Numbered from the stretch's first letter, positions 32,619-44,292 are shown. The stretch: DNA of 64,000 nt from Dysidea avara (GCF_963678975.1 NC_089280.1:21411368-21475367); one strand, 5' to 3'. A program made the numbers and translations. Notes: generated by a model not told the origin, from the sequence alone.

Positions 32619-33510
32619 ATGGTTTACTCACATTGCTGTATACTGGCCTACATCACTTGTGTGTACCTGGGACATGTATACCATATGTGTTGTGGTGGGT
32701 TCAAACTGCTTTCACATACATCACTGGACATGATACTGAAGTTGTGATAGCTGAACAACAACAGAAGTTTGGGACATGTCAGTTTGAGGTTGTGCTGGTT
32801 CTAGTTTTTCAATTCATGCCTACAACAAGAAGGTTTCTGGAGTGTATTTGGGTGAGTGTGTTTAGCAGTACTGGTCAGATGCATATAGTACATCACTTAA
32901 CTGGATACTTTTCTGTACATGGACAGGAGTCACAGGACCGGAGTGACCCTTATCAGCCAGTTCCCAACATGTATGTTGTGATATGTTGCCTGTGATGTAA
33001 ATATAGCTGTATAGTGTTGTATGTTATTTTTTGTGTTTGAGATTATGTTAAAATAGGGATTTCCATAAATACAAAGTCCACTCTGCATAATTATGCAAAA
33101 AGGGAGCTGGCCCAAAAGTATTATGAGTCAAAAATTTTTATCATCCTTCAGAGTCAGGAGAAATGTTGAGGCTAGCTAAATTTATTAAAACAATCCATTG
33201 ATTATTTTGCTAATTTTGTAGGATCTTTTGTTAAGTCTTTTTTCACATTGGAGTTATGTTGTAACATTTCTTCTCAGGCAGTGATGAAGCTGACACAAAG
33301 CTACAATTACAATGGTATCATTTCACTGGAGTACTACTGTTCATCTATGCCAATTATCATCAGTACAAATGTCATTCAATATTAGCTAGTATTAGAAAAG
33401 GTCGTGATAGTAACACTTATGGTCTTCCTAAAGGCAACTGGTTTGAGTTGGTGACCAGTCCTCACTATTTTGCAGAGGTACCTGATTTATACTGGAATTG
33501 CTGCAAAGGA
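32619..33510 (+). pseudogene. SRD5A3-like pseudogene, copy A
   Basis: Relic of exons 2 and 3 of the reductase gene at 46264-52683. Exon 2 (about 32619-32970) keeps YVLWWVQTAFTYITGHDTEV but lacks about 25 bases near its start, has two extra bases in GTATACC, and loses frame near its end. A good exon 3 acceptor (TTCTTCTCAG, 33268-33277) leads into CSDEADTKLQLQWYHFTGVL, HQYKCHSIL and PKGNWFELVTSPHYFAE, then similarity stops at about 33510 beside an AT palindrome (33516-33545). No exon 1 was found. Exon phases match the intact gene, so this arose by DNA duplication and not by retrocopying. Confidence 0.85.
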
Positions 33511-33590
33511 ATATTAATAATATAATATTATTATTAATATAATATTAGGAACCATTCTATTAATGGATAGGAGCATACACATTCGTAACA

Positions 33591-34573
33591 TCAGAAGGGA
33601 AATAAGAGTTGGCCAAAGCATATATTATTGTAGCTCATATATAGGACATTTACAACACAATCAATGCTACCCAAGATTAGAACTGATAGCATAGGGTTAG
33701 CTTGCATTTGGAAGGCATGTAGCAATCTTCTTAGCCTGTTTATTTTCTGCTCATTTCTCTCAGATTCTGCTGTAGCCTTAACTGTCCTGTAGTATAGATA
33801 TGCATTGGTTGCCACTGTTGGCCTAAAACTGGCAGTGAGATGCAATTGCTGCTACAGCACTTGAGGGTACTATATATATATAAATCCGAAAGAAAATTGG
33901 CTTTAGCTTTGATAATAACTGATATCACAGCTGTAGTCAGCCACACAATGCTGATGAGCATGTAGGGCCTATTGTAAGCCACTTTATCTGTCATAATCAT
34001 TCTGTGATGATATTGGAACCCAACACCAATGACACAATTGATAGCCTAAAAGGTGAATGTATACAGGGCAGTTACTCTTGGGATGGTAATCAGGACCACC
34101 CACAGGGGGGGCAACTGGGGCATTTTGCCCTGGGCCCCAGCCTGAAAGGGGCCCCAGGAGGCCCCCCTAACCTTGGGGCCCCACTTTAACTCTTTGCCCT
34201 GGGTCCCTTAATTTCTCTGGGCGGCCCTGATGGTAATAATGGAGTAGATAATGTCAAGGTGTTTAATAGTCATCATGTCAACGTTGAGCAAGTACAGCAC
34301 CATGGAGAATATTTCAAATGTAAACCTTATGGTAGTTGTTACATCAGTGATCAGCAGGTTGGCAACAAAGAGGTATATATGAAGTTGCTCGTTCTTATTA
34401 TGACATGGATCAACAACAAGGCTGGTATAATAATGGTTGGTAGCTATATCATTACAAGTACGTAGTAGTAGTAGTAGCATCTTTAGGTAGATAACAAACA
34501 GTGGTACATCAAAGAGTATATCATCAGAAGATCCGTTCAGTGACTGAACAATGCTGTGAATTAAAGTTGACAT
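33591..34573 (-). pseudogene. rhodopsin-like GPCR pseudogene
   Basis: The minus-strand translation shows a seven-transmembrane pattern. TM2 is HIYLFVANLLITDVTTTIRF. TM3 runs from about SIITIPRVTALYTFTF into an in-frame TAG and then AINCVIGVGFQYHHRMIMTD, where class A receptors have (D/E)R(Y/F). TM4 is YMLISIVWLTTAVISVIIKA. After a frameshift come VATNAYLYYRTVKATAESER and a TM6-like SVLILGSIDCVVNVLYMSY. A 139 bp MITE (34091-34229) splits TM2-TM3, and removing one copy of its 8 bp target duplication restores colinearity. The stop, the frameshift and the insertion make it non-functional. The receptor type (probably a sponge-expanded class) cannot be refined. Confidence 0.65.
34091..34229. mobile_element. 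hAT MITE inside the GPCR pseudogene
   Basis: The ends CAGGACCACCCACAG and the inverse of CTCTGGGCGGCCCTG pair. The flanks are ATGGTAAT at 34083-34090 and 34230-34237, an exact 8 bp target duplication. The GC-rich interior (CATTTTGCCCTGGGCCCC and GGGGCCCCAGG) is unlike the AT-rich surroundings. Non-autonomous, 139 bp. Confidence 0.92.
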
Positions 34574-34639
34574 GCAAGGGCCTCCATTAATCTGCCAGTT
34601 GAGTTGACAGGAAGCAGTTCTTATTGCGATAAATGATTG

Positions 34640-35394
34640 TAGCTGTATACTGCACAGTTGTTGTATATAAACACTAAAATTGTTGGAATGTGTACCATTT
34701 GGTAGATGAAAGGAACTGGTTGTTCTTTAGATGTGTATAAATATATAGTTCACAGTATGACTACTTTGCAGCAATAGTTGTAACTATGTGAATTTGGATT
34801 TTGCCTGCACACATTCTTCATCATGTGTCACAACAGCTAATACAACATGCTGGTGCTCAAGAACTATAGATCATAATGTACCACAACACTACCTATGAAA
34901 ATGAATCTATGTGTAGTCCGGCCAATTACTCTAATAGGATGGCCACTTTAATTGCAATGTAATATGATTGGCTTTGGGTGATCTTACCAACTTTTGCGCA
35001 GACCTATTAATGTAATTCTACTGCATCACAACCAATAACCATTAAAATTCTAGGCTATGGCAATAATTTACAGCAATGTAGTGATGCACCAATAACATTG
35101 GAAAGTGGTGCAGATTAGGTGTGCATAACTTATTAAAGAAAAAATGCAATACCGGATGTTGTATCTGCCCATGATCCTGGCCATGTTATATATCTCTATT
35201 TCATCAAAGTTAGCTACTAAGAGTATAAGGAGACCGCATTACAGATGTGCAGTTGTACCAAAATGAAATATGTGACCAGATTTCATATAACAAGGCTTCC
35301 ACACACACAAATTCAAACTTATGTTTTTACCAGAAATGGATTGCTGGTCTAATACACTATCATATTCCACACTGTACTTCTTTCAGCACTGGCA
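34640..35394. other. no recognisable gene
   Basis: AT-rich sequence. CAATTACTCTAATAGGATGG at about 34924 weakly resembles the 27 bp motif but matches too poorly to count. Confidence 0.3.
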
Positions 35395-35925
35395 AGTCTG
35401 GTTTCTGTAGCAGCTTTCTTCTGACCCTGTCAAAGCCACGAGTGGGAGATTGGCGCCATTAAATGGCCATGGCTTTGTGATAATGGTGTGTAGTGAGCTG
35501 GGACTTCACAGAGAGCTCACCAATAATGTTCTCAGTCAATTTGGAGTGGTTTGAGGGCCATGGAGGGCCATGGAGGGCCATGGAGAGCCCAAACTTGGCC
35601 TCTTGATTCCAATTGTCTTCTTACTTCATTTTATACCCCTATATTCATTTTATACCTCTATATTAAGCCCACCCTCCCACCCTATTACTACCACCTGTGA
35701 TATTATTACCCGCTCGAAAAAAACTGCCCAAAACAGGGCAAATTTTGGGTATCAGAAATGTATACACCCACTCAGTGATAGCTAGTAAATAGATGAATAA
35801 TTGGTGCAAATTTTGTTTGCACAGCTGTAGGCACTGGGAAGTTATTACACAATGATTACTTAAAATCGCCATATCTCCTAACGAAGCTTTGTGCGTCGAA
35901 ACCTTGTTTTGTCAAATTCAGTCAC
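35395..35925 (-). repeat. half of a 0.5 kb inverted repeat pair (minus copy)
   Basis: Reverse-complement homologue of 29885-30385. It contains a local triplication of the block CATGGAGGGC at 35560-35585. Non-coding; ORFs on either strand are shadows. Confidence 0.75.
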
Positions 35926-35929
35926 ATAT

Positions 35930-36799
35930 AGTTCTGATCTCTGGATCTCATGCACCTTGTCATTTCTTTGACGGGTATCTGACATATATTATCTGTACCA
36001 GCTGAAGTTAACTTAATTGTGTTGGTACAGAAAACTAAAGTAAACTTCATTTATGCACTAGCCATGTGACCACAATCAGTCACATTTCAATAAGGTAATC
36101 TGTATGCGCACAGGAAAGTGTGTTGAACTGTAAACAATAGTAGCTGCATTAAAGTGGAGTTGAAAACAAAAGAATGACCATACAAATAACTATGTAATTG
36201 AGAGATTCCACTGTCCGGGATTCGCCTTTATAGCTGTACGCCTTGGTTTGCAGCCAGTCTGATTTTGATTTCTAGAGCTGAAGATGATCGGAGAACATGA
36301 TAGTTTCAGTCAGGTTACTGATAAGTTATGCACTTCACTATTTGGTCAGTGGACCCCTGGGTAGGGTGGGGAATACAGAGGATTTGACAAACTCTAGTGT
36401 CAAATTCCCCAGTACTGGGGTAAAGAAGCTTGTCAAAACCCCACTATGTCCCCACCTCACAAGAAGGGTTTCTATAGGGGATTTGATTTACCTATAAAGA
36501 CTAATTCTTGGCTCAACAAACTGCCGCCGCCAAAAGCCCCAGGGGTAGGACAAGGCTTTGATGCCAGACCCCTTGTTAGTGTATGGGGACTCCCGGGAGT
36601 GGGGGTAGGGCTTGACAATGATAGGTGCATAATGGCCGGTTCAGTTTCTTCAATGTAGACCAACAAATGTTTTGCCTGAGGCTGAGCTTTAAATTCACAC
36701 CACACCTTAATATTATATACAATATCTAATTTTTATAGTAACAGAGTAATCAATGACTGGAATTCATCGGGCCATATGGGTGGGTGTAGTATTTATTTA
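35930..36799. other. no recognisable gene
   Basis: GC-richer stretch at 36350-36620 with inverted short words (GTCAAATTCCCCAGTACTGG, CCCAGGGGTAGGACAAGG). It is probably a decayed DNA element, but the ends are not clear. Confidence 0.3.
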
Positions 36800-36802
36800 T
36801 TA

Positions 36803-37192
36803 GGCCACTCCAAATAAATTCTCTGTTTCCCGTCCTGGACTCAGGCATATTTGCATGCGGGCGGGCGGTCCATCAAGTTTCCATTATTTCATTATAAGAT
36901 TGGCTAACTCTTCAAGCCATTATTTGCCTGGCACATCCAAAAAGGCTGCATAAAACATGCTTAAACTTGTTCCTTCCTTTGTAAGTTGCAAAAGTAACTC
37001 AAACATGAAGTTTGTGCTGACTTCATAGCACTGCATGCTGACACGTGAGCTGACACTGTTTCAAGATAGCTTTTACTGAGCCTATCAGTATGCAAGAATA
37101 ACCGGAAAATAATGATACGGAATAATGGAATATTTAGAGCTGGCAGTAACCAGATGCCGGCGGTGGACGGGAAACAGCTATTTTATTTGGCC
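36803..37192. mobile_element. PIF/Harbinger-like MITE, TTA target duplication
   Basis: The left end GGCCACTCCAAATAAATT, with TTTCCCGTCC just inside, pairs with the right end GGACGGGAAACAGCTATTTT ATTTGGCC. Flanked by TTA on both sides (36800-36802 and 37193-37195). The 3 bp TTA duplication and the GGCC start suit PIF/Harbinger. It shares the GGCCACTCCAA terminus with the larger element at 59928-63300. Confidence 0.8.
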
Positions 37193-37440
37193 TTACCCCA
37201 ATCTATTGTCTCTGTCAACGATTTTATAACACTGCTGGACAGACTGCTTATTTGATTTTGTATAATAAGTAGAATAGCTACATAATTTGTTTATGGATGT
37301 ACAGGCACAGCTAAGCCTTTATCCTTAAAATACCGTAAATTAATGCAAATGCCGTAAATTAATACAAATACAAGCTAAGCCGGCTGTAAAAATGGACTGT
37401 GATTTCGATTCCAACCCAGCATTTCAGATTTTGTTTTTTT

Positions 37441-37487
37441 TAACGTTAGTCTCGTCCCCCACACGCGGGCGGCTGGGGACGAGACTA
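37441..37487. repeat. short perfect-stem palindrome
   Basis: AGTCTCGTCCCC and GGGGACGAGACT enclose an ACACGCGGGCGGCT-like loop. It lies 12 bp before the larger AGTCTCGCG foldback. Confidence 0.7.
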
Positions 37488-37498
37488 CAGCACAGCAT

Positions 37499-37700
37499 AG
37501 TCTCGCGTGGCCAGACCGATTTTTCTCCCACGGCGCTTATCGATTGGAAATTATAAGCGCCTGCTCGAAAAAGTGCTTTTTCTCCCACGGCGCTTATCGG
37601 AAATTATAAGCGCCTGCTCGAAAAGCTTTTTCGAGCAGGCGGTTATAATTTCCAATCGATAAGCGCCGTGGGAGAAAAAGCGGTCTGGCCACGCGAGACT
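37499..37700. mobile_element. AGTCTCGCG foldback MITE
   Basis: The left end AGTCTCGCGTGGCCAGACCG is perfectly inverted at the right end (ending 37700). The TTCTCCCACGGCGCTTATCG plus ATTATAAGCGCCTGCTCGAA block is present twice on the left arm and once inverted. A related copy (AGTCTCGCGTAGCCAGACCC) is at about 63574-63675. At 37739-37810 another inverted pair, CTTATCGATTAGAAA and TTTCTAATCGATAA, extends the region. Confidence 0.8.
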
Positions 37701-37876
37701 AAGCACAGCAGAGCGTCACCATGCGTCACAGCGCAGCAACGCTTATCGATTAGAAATTTGCTGTGCCTGATTCTAGAATAGGCGAACTTTCTTTCTAATC
37801 GATAAACACGCGGTGTGACGAAACCTGCCTAGAACTGAACTGTAGAAGAAAGCGATACATCCTTAAGTTTGCACCA

Positions 37877-37907
<31 letters not shown>

Positions 37908-37948
37908 GTAATAATTATTATGTAACATATTATACTATACATGTATAT

Positions 37949-38876
37949 GTGTATGTATGTATGTATGTATGTATGTATGTATGTATGTATGTATGTATGT
38001 ATGTATGTATGTATGTATGTATGTATGTATGTATGTATGTATGTATGTATGTATGTATGTATGTATGTATGTATGTATGTATGTATGTATGTATGTATGT
38101 ATGTATGTATGTATGTATGTATGTATGTATGTATGTATGTATGTATGTATGTATGTATGTATGTATGTATGTATGTATGTATGTATGTATGTATGTATGT
38201 ATGTATGTATGTATGTATGTATGTATGTATGTATGTATGTATGTATGTATGTATGTATGTATGTATGTATGTATGTATGTATGTATGTATGTATGTATGT
38301 ATGTATGTATGTATGTATGTATGTATGTATGTATGTATGTATGTATGTATGTATGTATGTATGTATGTATGTATGTATGTATGTATGTATGTATGTATGT
38401 ATGTATGTATGTATGTATGTATGTATGTATGTATGTATGTATGTATGTATGTATGTATGTATGTATGTATGTATGTATGTATGTATGTATGTATGTATGT
38501 ATGTATGTATGTATGTATGTATGTATGTATGTATGTATGTATGTATGTATGTATGTATGTATGTATGTATGTATGTATGTATGTATGTATGTATGTATGT
38601 ATGTATGTATGTATGTATGTATGTATGTATGTATGTATGTATGTATGTATGTATGTATGTATGTATGTATGTATGTATGTATGTATGTATGTATGTATGT
38701 ATGTATGTATGTATGTATGTATGTATGTATGTATGTATGTATGTATGTATGTATGTATGTATGTATGTATGTATGTATGTATGTATGTATGTATGTATGT
38801 ATGTATGTATGTATGTATGTATGTATGTATGTATGTATGTATGTATGTATGTATGTATGTATGTATGTATGTATGT
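37949..38876. repeat. (TATG)n microsatellite, about 930 bp
   Basis: An essentially perfect array of about 230 tetranucleotide units. It keeps all three forward frames open as a repeated Met-Tyr-Val-Cys string, so the ORFs of over 300 codons here are artefacts. A T-run of 28 lies at about 37880-37907. It is directly followed by a LINE 3' end (38880-39000) whose relatives also have TATG-rich 3' UTRs. Confidence 0.98.
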
Positions 38877-38879
38877 ACG

Positions 38880-39005
38880 TAAGTGCTGCGTATGTATATT
38901 ATGTATATGTATGTATGTACTGTGTATACTCCTCCTATATGGAAGAACGGCTATGCCGAATATAGGAGTTTAAAACCAAATTCAAATTCAAATTCAATTC
39001 AATTC
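38880..39005 (+). mobile_element. 3' end of a LINE retrotransposon
   Basis: GGAAGAACGGCTATGCCGAA, with flanking TATAGGAG and TTTAAAACC, matches the 3' UTR of the LINE at 60225-63235 (there, on the minus strand, GAGGAAGAGCGGCTGTGCCG). It ends in an AATTCAAATTCAAATTC simple tail. The tail abuts the ATG of reductase pseudogene copy B at 39010. No coding part of this LINE is present. Confidence 0.75.
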
Positions 39006-39338
39006 AAGAATGTCTGCTCTCCACATCTGTTGAATAATATTCTGTTTGTTGGCGATTATCTACAACATACTAGTGTTGTTTAGAAATTATCTTCCTGCTG
39101 CACTGTATGACACGTTCGGATGGGGAAAGACTACAAAGGGAGCAACATCAGGCCTTACCGTGAAGTTATCATTATGAGTGCCAAAACGGTAGGTAGGAAC
39201 GCATACGTATCTCAGTTTTCATCCTATCTGGCTCCGTTATTTGCAGGTGGTTCACTCACTTCTATGCTTGGGGTGTCATCTGGGATTGCTGTATACTGGC
39301 CTACATATGTACACTTGTGTGTACTTGGGACATGTACC

Positions 39339-39659
39339 CAGTGGCGGATCTAGAAATTTATAAAGGGGGTTTCCAGTTTACAAGGTGGAGATATACACTG
39401 ACATGAGATACACAAAAGTTTTGCACTACATCGTCTGGTGTGGTAAGGTGAGACCAAAAAAAGGTCACAGCCTACTGATAGTACATAAAATACCTTAAAT
39501 AACTTGCTACACACTGCTTTAATAGCTACTGTGACTGCTCTATTAGAGTATCTCGATCGATACGCATGCCACAATAATTAAAACATTTAATTGTTATGCA
39601 ATCATTTTTCAAAGGGGGTTTCCGTGGAAACCTTGAAACCCCCCCTAAATCTGCCACTG
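39339..39659. mobile_element. MITE with 5 bp target duplication inside exon 2 of reductase copy B
   Basis: The ends CAGTGGCGGATCTAG and the inverse of TAAATCTGCCACTG pair, with GGGGGTTTCC subterminally on both sides. The flanks are GTACC at 39334-39338 and 39660-39664. The intact gene (GGGACATGTACCATATG near 51970) gives the empty site and confirms the duplication length. It carries the 27 bp motif at 39532-39558. CAGTGGCGG ends suit hAT, and a 5 bp duplication would suit a hAT5-like group. Confidence 0.92.
39532..39558 (+). repeat. 27 bp dispersed motif within the MITE
   Basis: TGACTGCTCTATTAGAGTAT plus CTCGATC, identical to 32362-32388. It is inside an element whose ends are otherwise unrelated to those of other motif-bearing elements. 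Confidence 0.9.
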
Positions 39660-39980
39660 GTACCATATGTGTTGTGGTGGGTTCAAACTGCTCTCGCGTA
39701 CATCACTGGACATGATACTGAAGTTGTGATAGCTGAACAACAGTGGAGGTTTGGGACATGTCAGTTTGAAGTTGTGCTGGCGCTAGCCGTGCAAACGCTG
39801 CAAGTGACAAGAAGATTTTTAGAGTGTGTTTGCATCAGTGTGTTCAGTAGTAGCAAGATGCACATACTACATCATCTTGTAGGAGTTTTCTTTTATACAT
39901 GGAACGGACCGACAATACTCAGCCAATTTACAATGTGTAGGTTGTGATAGTTAAGTTGCTATATATCTATATATATAGTC

Positions 39981-41186
39981 CAGACTTGGGTCCAAATACA
40001 TTGCGTAGTATTTAAATACAAATACTATAAATTTTCCAAATACAATTACAATTGAAAATACTTTGGTCAGGACAGTATTTAAATACAAATACTTTCCATA
40101 GTATTTAAATACAATTTAAATTATGCATACTAGTTGCGCTTATTAATTTTTGTTAACACTGTTACTATTGAGATTAAATTGTTAGGTACATGCCAGCTCT
40201 ACCATAGCCTCTATGCATGAGTGTACAGGAGGTGTATGTATATTATAATATACTATTGATAACATCTAATAAACATCAGTTCTTAAAAAAAATCTTAGTC
40301 TACATCTCTCAGGTCGAAATATTTTCCCTACAATACTAAAAAGTCTTTCAACGGGTGCAGATGAAGCTGGCACACACAAAAATTGAGGTGCTAGTTTAGC
40401 CAATGGAGAATATTTGATTTGGTTTAGTTTCCAAAACTCAAGTGAGTTCTCCTCTTGTAGTAAGCAAGGTGACAGCAAATATTCTTTAACCATTGAAGTG
40501 ATGTCATTGGAAGCAATAATAGAATTAGAGGATGCTGTCTCACCTATCAAATCATTGAAAAATGTCTTTATTTTCTTGGCTGGGGGCTCTAGATCTGACT
40601 CCTGAGTTTGCATTGCTTCATTGCTAAAGTTACTGGTCTGTATAGTCATGTTAGTACCTTGATCCTGTTGATTCTTTTCAACTTCTTCGATGAGTGCTGC
40701 TTTTAGGTGAGTGAATTCTACAAGTTTACATCATTTCAGCTTGAACCTAGGATCAAGTGCAGAAGCCATCAGAAACACATGTATATCCTCATACTTCCCA
40801 AGTCTACTATATACTGATGCCTTTAAAGTGGCCACAAACCGGGAACCATTTGTTACAGCTGGTAGTGGAGAAATTCAACTTGCTTATATACTAGTCGACT
40901 TCAAAGGAAAGGTAACTGTTTATGAATCCAGTGAAATATGCACTTGAAAGTAGTGTGGACCAAAGGTGTCGACAAGCTATGCATAGCTGATCTCACACTC
41001 TTTATGATCAAAGATTTTACCATCTTATTGAAGCAAAGGTATTTGAAGTAATTGTAAGTATTTAAATACATTAGGAAAGTATTTAAATACAAATACATCC
41101 AGTTCCCAAACTACAAATACAATTACTCAAAATTTGTATTTGATTGCAATTAAATACAAATACTAATGTAATTGAACCCAAGTCTG
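39981..41186 (-). mobile_element. degenerate hAT element in intron 2 of reductase copy B
   Basis: The termini CAGACTTGGGTCCAAATAC and GTAATTGAACCCAAGTCTG are inverted repeats, flanked by ATATAGTC at 39973-39980 and 41187-41194, an exact 8 bp duplication. Both subterminal regions are full of AAATACAAATACT words. Length 1206 bp. Inside, on the minus strand (40266-40649), a remnant of the transposase C terminus is found; most of the gene is missing. Confidence 0.92.
40266..40649 (-). pseudogene. hAT transposase C-terminal fragment
   Basis: The translation ends with WKLNQIKYSPLAKLAPQFLC followed by VPASSAPVERLFSIVGKIFR, the hAT dimerisation signature (S..VER.FS..G.I), and upstream has LEPPAKKIKTFFNDL. 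The N-terminal zinc finger and RNase H core are absent, so the element is an internally deleted, non-autonomous derivative. Confidence 0.75.
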
Positions 41187-41600
41187 ATATAGTCACATTT
41201 TTTGTTTTATTTCTCTATAGGTAGTGATGAAGCTGACACAAAGCTACAACTACAATGGTACCATTTTACTGGAGTACTATTATTCATCTATGCCAGTTAT
41301 CATCAGTACAAATGTCATTCTATATTAGCTAATATTAGAACAGGTCGTGATGGTAACACTTATGGTCTTCCTAAAGGTGACTGGTTTGAGTTGCTGACCA
41401 GTTCTCACTATTTTGCAGAGATACTGATTTATACTGGAATTGCTATGGTCCAGGGATTCAAAAATGTGTGGACTATAGCTCCAGTGATAATCACCACTCT
41501 GCTACTACTGATTGGTGCAAAGTTGACACACGAATGGTACACAGAGAAATACAGAGAAGAATGTTCAAAGAGACGTGTATTGATTCCTTATATTTATTGA

Positions 41601-44213
41601 TTTGAAATGTAACCTGAGATGTTATCTTTGTGTGAAGATGCGTGTTTTCAAATATGATCACTTTACACATTGATAGCACAATCAATGGATGGATTGCTGC
41701 TGTTTTATTCTTGATGAACAAGTAAACCTATGGCAGTAACCTTTAGATCTAGAGCATGTGAGTTTACATGCATAAATACCAAGTTTCAGTTGTATATAGT
41801 GAGGCCGGCAAGGTAAAACTGTCCCTGTAATCGTTGCTAAAGTATAACACAGAAAGTCCTCCATCATTTTCCACCAAGACTATACTATGTAATATAATAC
41901 ACCTGCTATAACATTGATTAGTCCTATACTAGACTGCATAATGTATATACATGCAGTGATGCAAAATACATGCCGGTTAGTTGTGAAGTCAACATGGTAC
42001 CATTAACTAATTTTGATAAGCAAATACTTATTGTACATGCAGGAAAAACTTCATGCACTTTAGCAGAGGAATTAATGTGGGTCTAGATTTTTTAAACACA
42101 AAGAGACCTTTTTAATTTTTAAAGGGATAAAATTATACTGTATAGCCTAAATATTTTGCGGAAGAACTTTTTCGGGATCAACAGCAAAAATTACCACCAT
42201 ATAGCTACTCTATTGTTTGCAAATCCGCAAAAAAAAAAAAAAAAAAAAATATATATATACAGTATCGGTATGACATTTTATGTTTGTATAGTTTTCCCAT
42301 GCATGCATGATCTATATAAGGGGCCGACAGTTGACATGCAGTGTAGCCCCTTCTGGGAAATCACATACACACAATGTATGTGATTTAAAAATGTCATATC
42401 TCATCACGTATAGATATACTATCCATGTTGAAAATCGTACCTACAAATTTAGATATGACATTGTGGTTTTCCCATGCATCATCTATGTGATTGCACTGAA
42501 GGGGTAACTCTTGCCCCCTCAAATAGATAATGTATGAGAAAACTACAAACTTAAAAAATGTGATATCTCATGACTATATGATAATTGCAAATATGTATGG
42601 TAGCTAACTGCATGCTGGCAGAGTGGCTGTAAAGTTGAGTAAACATTTTAATAAACTGCATCTTTAATTCAACTATACATGTATGCCGAAAGCAATTTGT
42701 TTTGTCAGCTAAATTGTGTTGAAAGCAATAGAAGCTATACATGCAGTTCAGGTGCATGCAATTGCATCTAAAGCAGCATGGATAATGAAAAGATGGGAAG
42801 AGCTAATCTCTTATACATAGGAATTAACAAGCCATAGGGAGTCAAAGTTACATTTCAGTGGTGTATGCTAAAAATCGAAATATTACAATACCGTATAGAA
42901 CAGTCAGATACTCTAATAGAACATCCACCATTAAAACTCTAAGCTATAAAGAACAAACACCACTGTGTGAGCTGAAATTGAACCTGTCCTTCTCACCTGT
43001 ACATGTGCACTGTTATCTCAAACATCCCAGCATACCAACTACTTATACCTTTTATGCACTGTGAATTGTAAGACATCAATTCTATTGAAAGGCAAATAAC
43101 TTCCTTCAATTAAACGGCAATTCTGCAAACTTAAATTGGTGCTTGCTTCTTTTAATAACTAAAGCATTAATTCTATAGTGAAATTTTAAGCATTTATAAA
43201 GTGAACAGGGTTACAGCATCTGCATGGGGGCTGCACCTTTACATAATCAAGCTCCACATATTTTCTACTTTAGAACAAAACTAAACATGACCAGTATATG
43301 TATACATTCCTTCTACTAGTCAGTATGTTGCATTTGAAATGTAGCTATATTATATGTAAATGATAAAAGTGTACCACCACCTTAAAAATTCCAACTTCCC
43401 AAAGGAGATGCTTTACACTAGCCACAGTGTAAATGAATTAACAACCATAAGTAATTTCCCTTCCCTGGTGAAATAAATATTATCAAGAGTACATATATTA
43501 TTGAAAGCTTTTTGAAAAGCAGTTACAACATAGATTAAATAATCGCTGGTTGAGGTTTCATTTTTAATTCTATCTGAATCTATCATAGTATTAGTTTAGA
43601 CTAAATACTTTATTGGAGGTTGCAATCCACGTAGGCCCCTTGAAATTCACGTATTCTGCAGTGTTATAATGCTGTGCCCTTTACTTGACAATTATTTTAT
43701 ATAGCGCTGCTAGAGAATAGTGACTTGGCCTAGTTAAAGTAGTTCATAATGCTCAAGCTAAACTTGATATTTAAGGCTTTACATCACCAATGCTGAAGGT
43801 CATGCTTAGTTAAAGATGTTATACCAAGAGTAAATAATTCCGTTATTTATTCTTAGTTATACTAAGTAACTATGCTTGAAAAGGTGTAGGAGAATATTCA
43901 TTACTGGACTTGGGCAGCCTTGATCCTGTAGCCATCCAATTTACACTTGAATGCTTACAGAAGTCTGCCAGGTGGTCAGGATATTTTAACTTTAATTTGC
44001 AAAATTTTCTTGTGGGGGGAATGCTCCTATATAGGGCATGTTCTGCATGATGTGTTTCACGCACTTTACTAAACTATATAGCCATTTATTTATTATCAAT
44101 TTTATGTCAACAGACAAGGATTACAAGGCATAAGCTTGTACAGGATGCTCCCCACTGTCATAACATGCATAAATAAACTAAAGAACAACAAATACAAAAT
44201 TAAAAGAACATAT

Positions 44214-44217
<4 letters not shown>
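41601..44217. other. no recognisable gene; simple repeats
   Basis: An A-run and (TA)n lie at about 42229-42260. At 42260-42560 the words GTTTTCCCATGCAT, ATATCTCATCACG and related inverse words occur repeatedly, suggesting a decayed foldback element. A damaged copy of the 27 bp motif (AGATACTCTAATAGAACATC) is at 42906-42925. No coding sequence can be supported. Confidence 0.4.
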
Positions 44218-44276
<59 letters not shown>

Positions 44277-44292
44277 AACACACACACACTAA
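44218..44292. repeat. (CA)n microsatellite
   Basis: About 30 CA units with a short AAACAAA interruption near 44272-44280. The Val-Cys ORF on the minus strand is an artefact. Confidence 0.95.

Larger units (their letters stand above)
39010..41600 (+). pseudogene. SRD5A3-like pseudogene, copy B
   Basis: All three exons of the neighbouring reductase gene are recognisable. Exon 1 (39010-39187) reads MSALHIC, stop, then FCLLAIIYNILVLFRNYLPA and a second stop before VPKR and the donor GTAGGT. Exon 2 (39247-39936) has a 5 bp insertion (ATATGTACACTTG where the intact gene has ATCACTTG) and a 321 bp MITE with a GTACC duplication. Intron 2 contains a 1.2 kb hAT relic. Exon 3 (41221-41600) is fully open, 380 nt long as in the intact gene, ending CSKRRVLIPYIY. 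The upstream region is replaced by a microsatellite and LINE tail. It is a pseudogene unless the last exon is used alone. Confidence 0.88.

Noticed and set aside
37941..38973. Three overlapping forward ORFs of over 300 codons
   Set aside because: They are a tetranucleotide microsatellite that reads as Met-Tyr-Val-Cys in every frame; no protein is implied.
44102..44287. Cys/Val-rich ORF on the minus strand
   Set aside because: Product of a (CA)n microsatellite.
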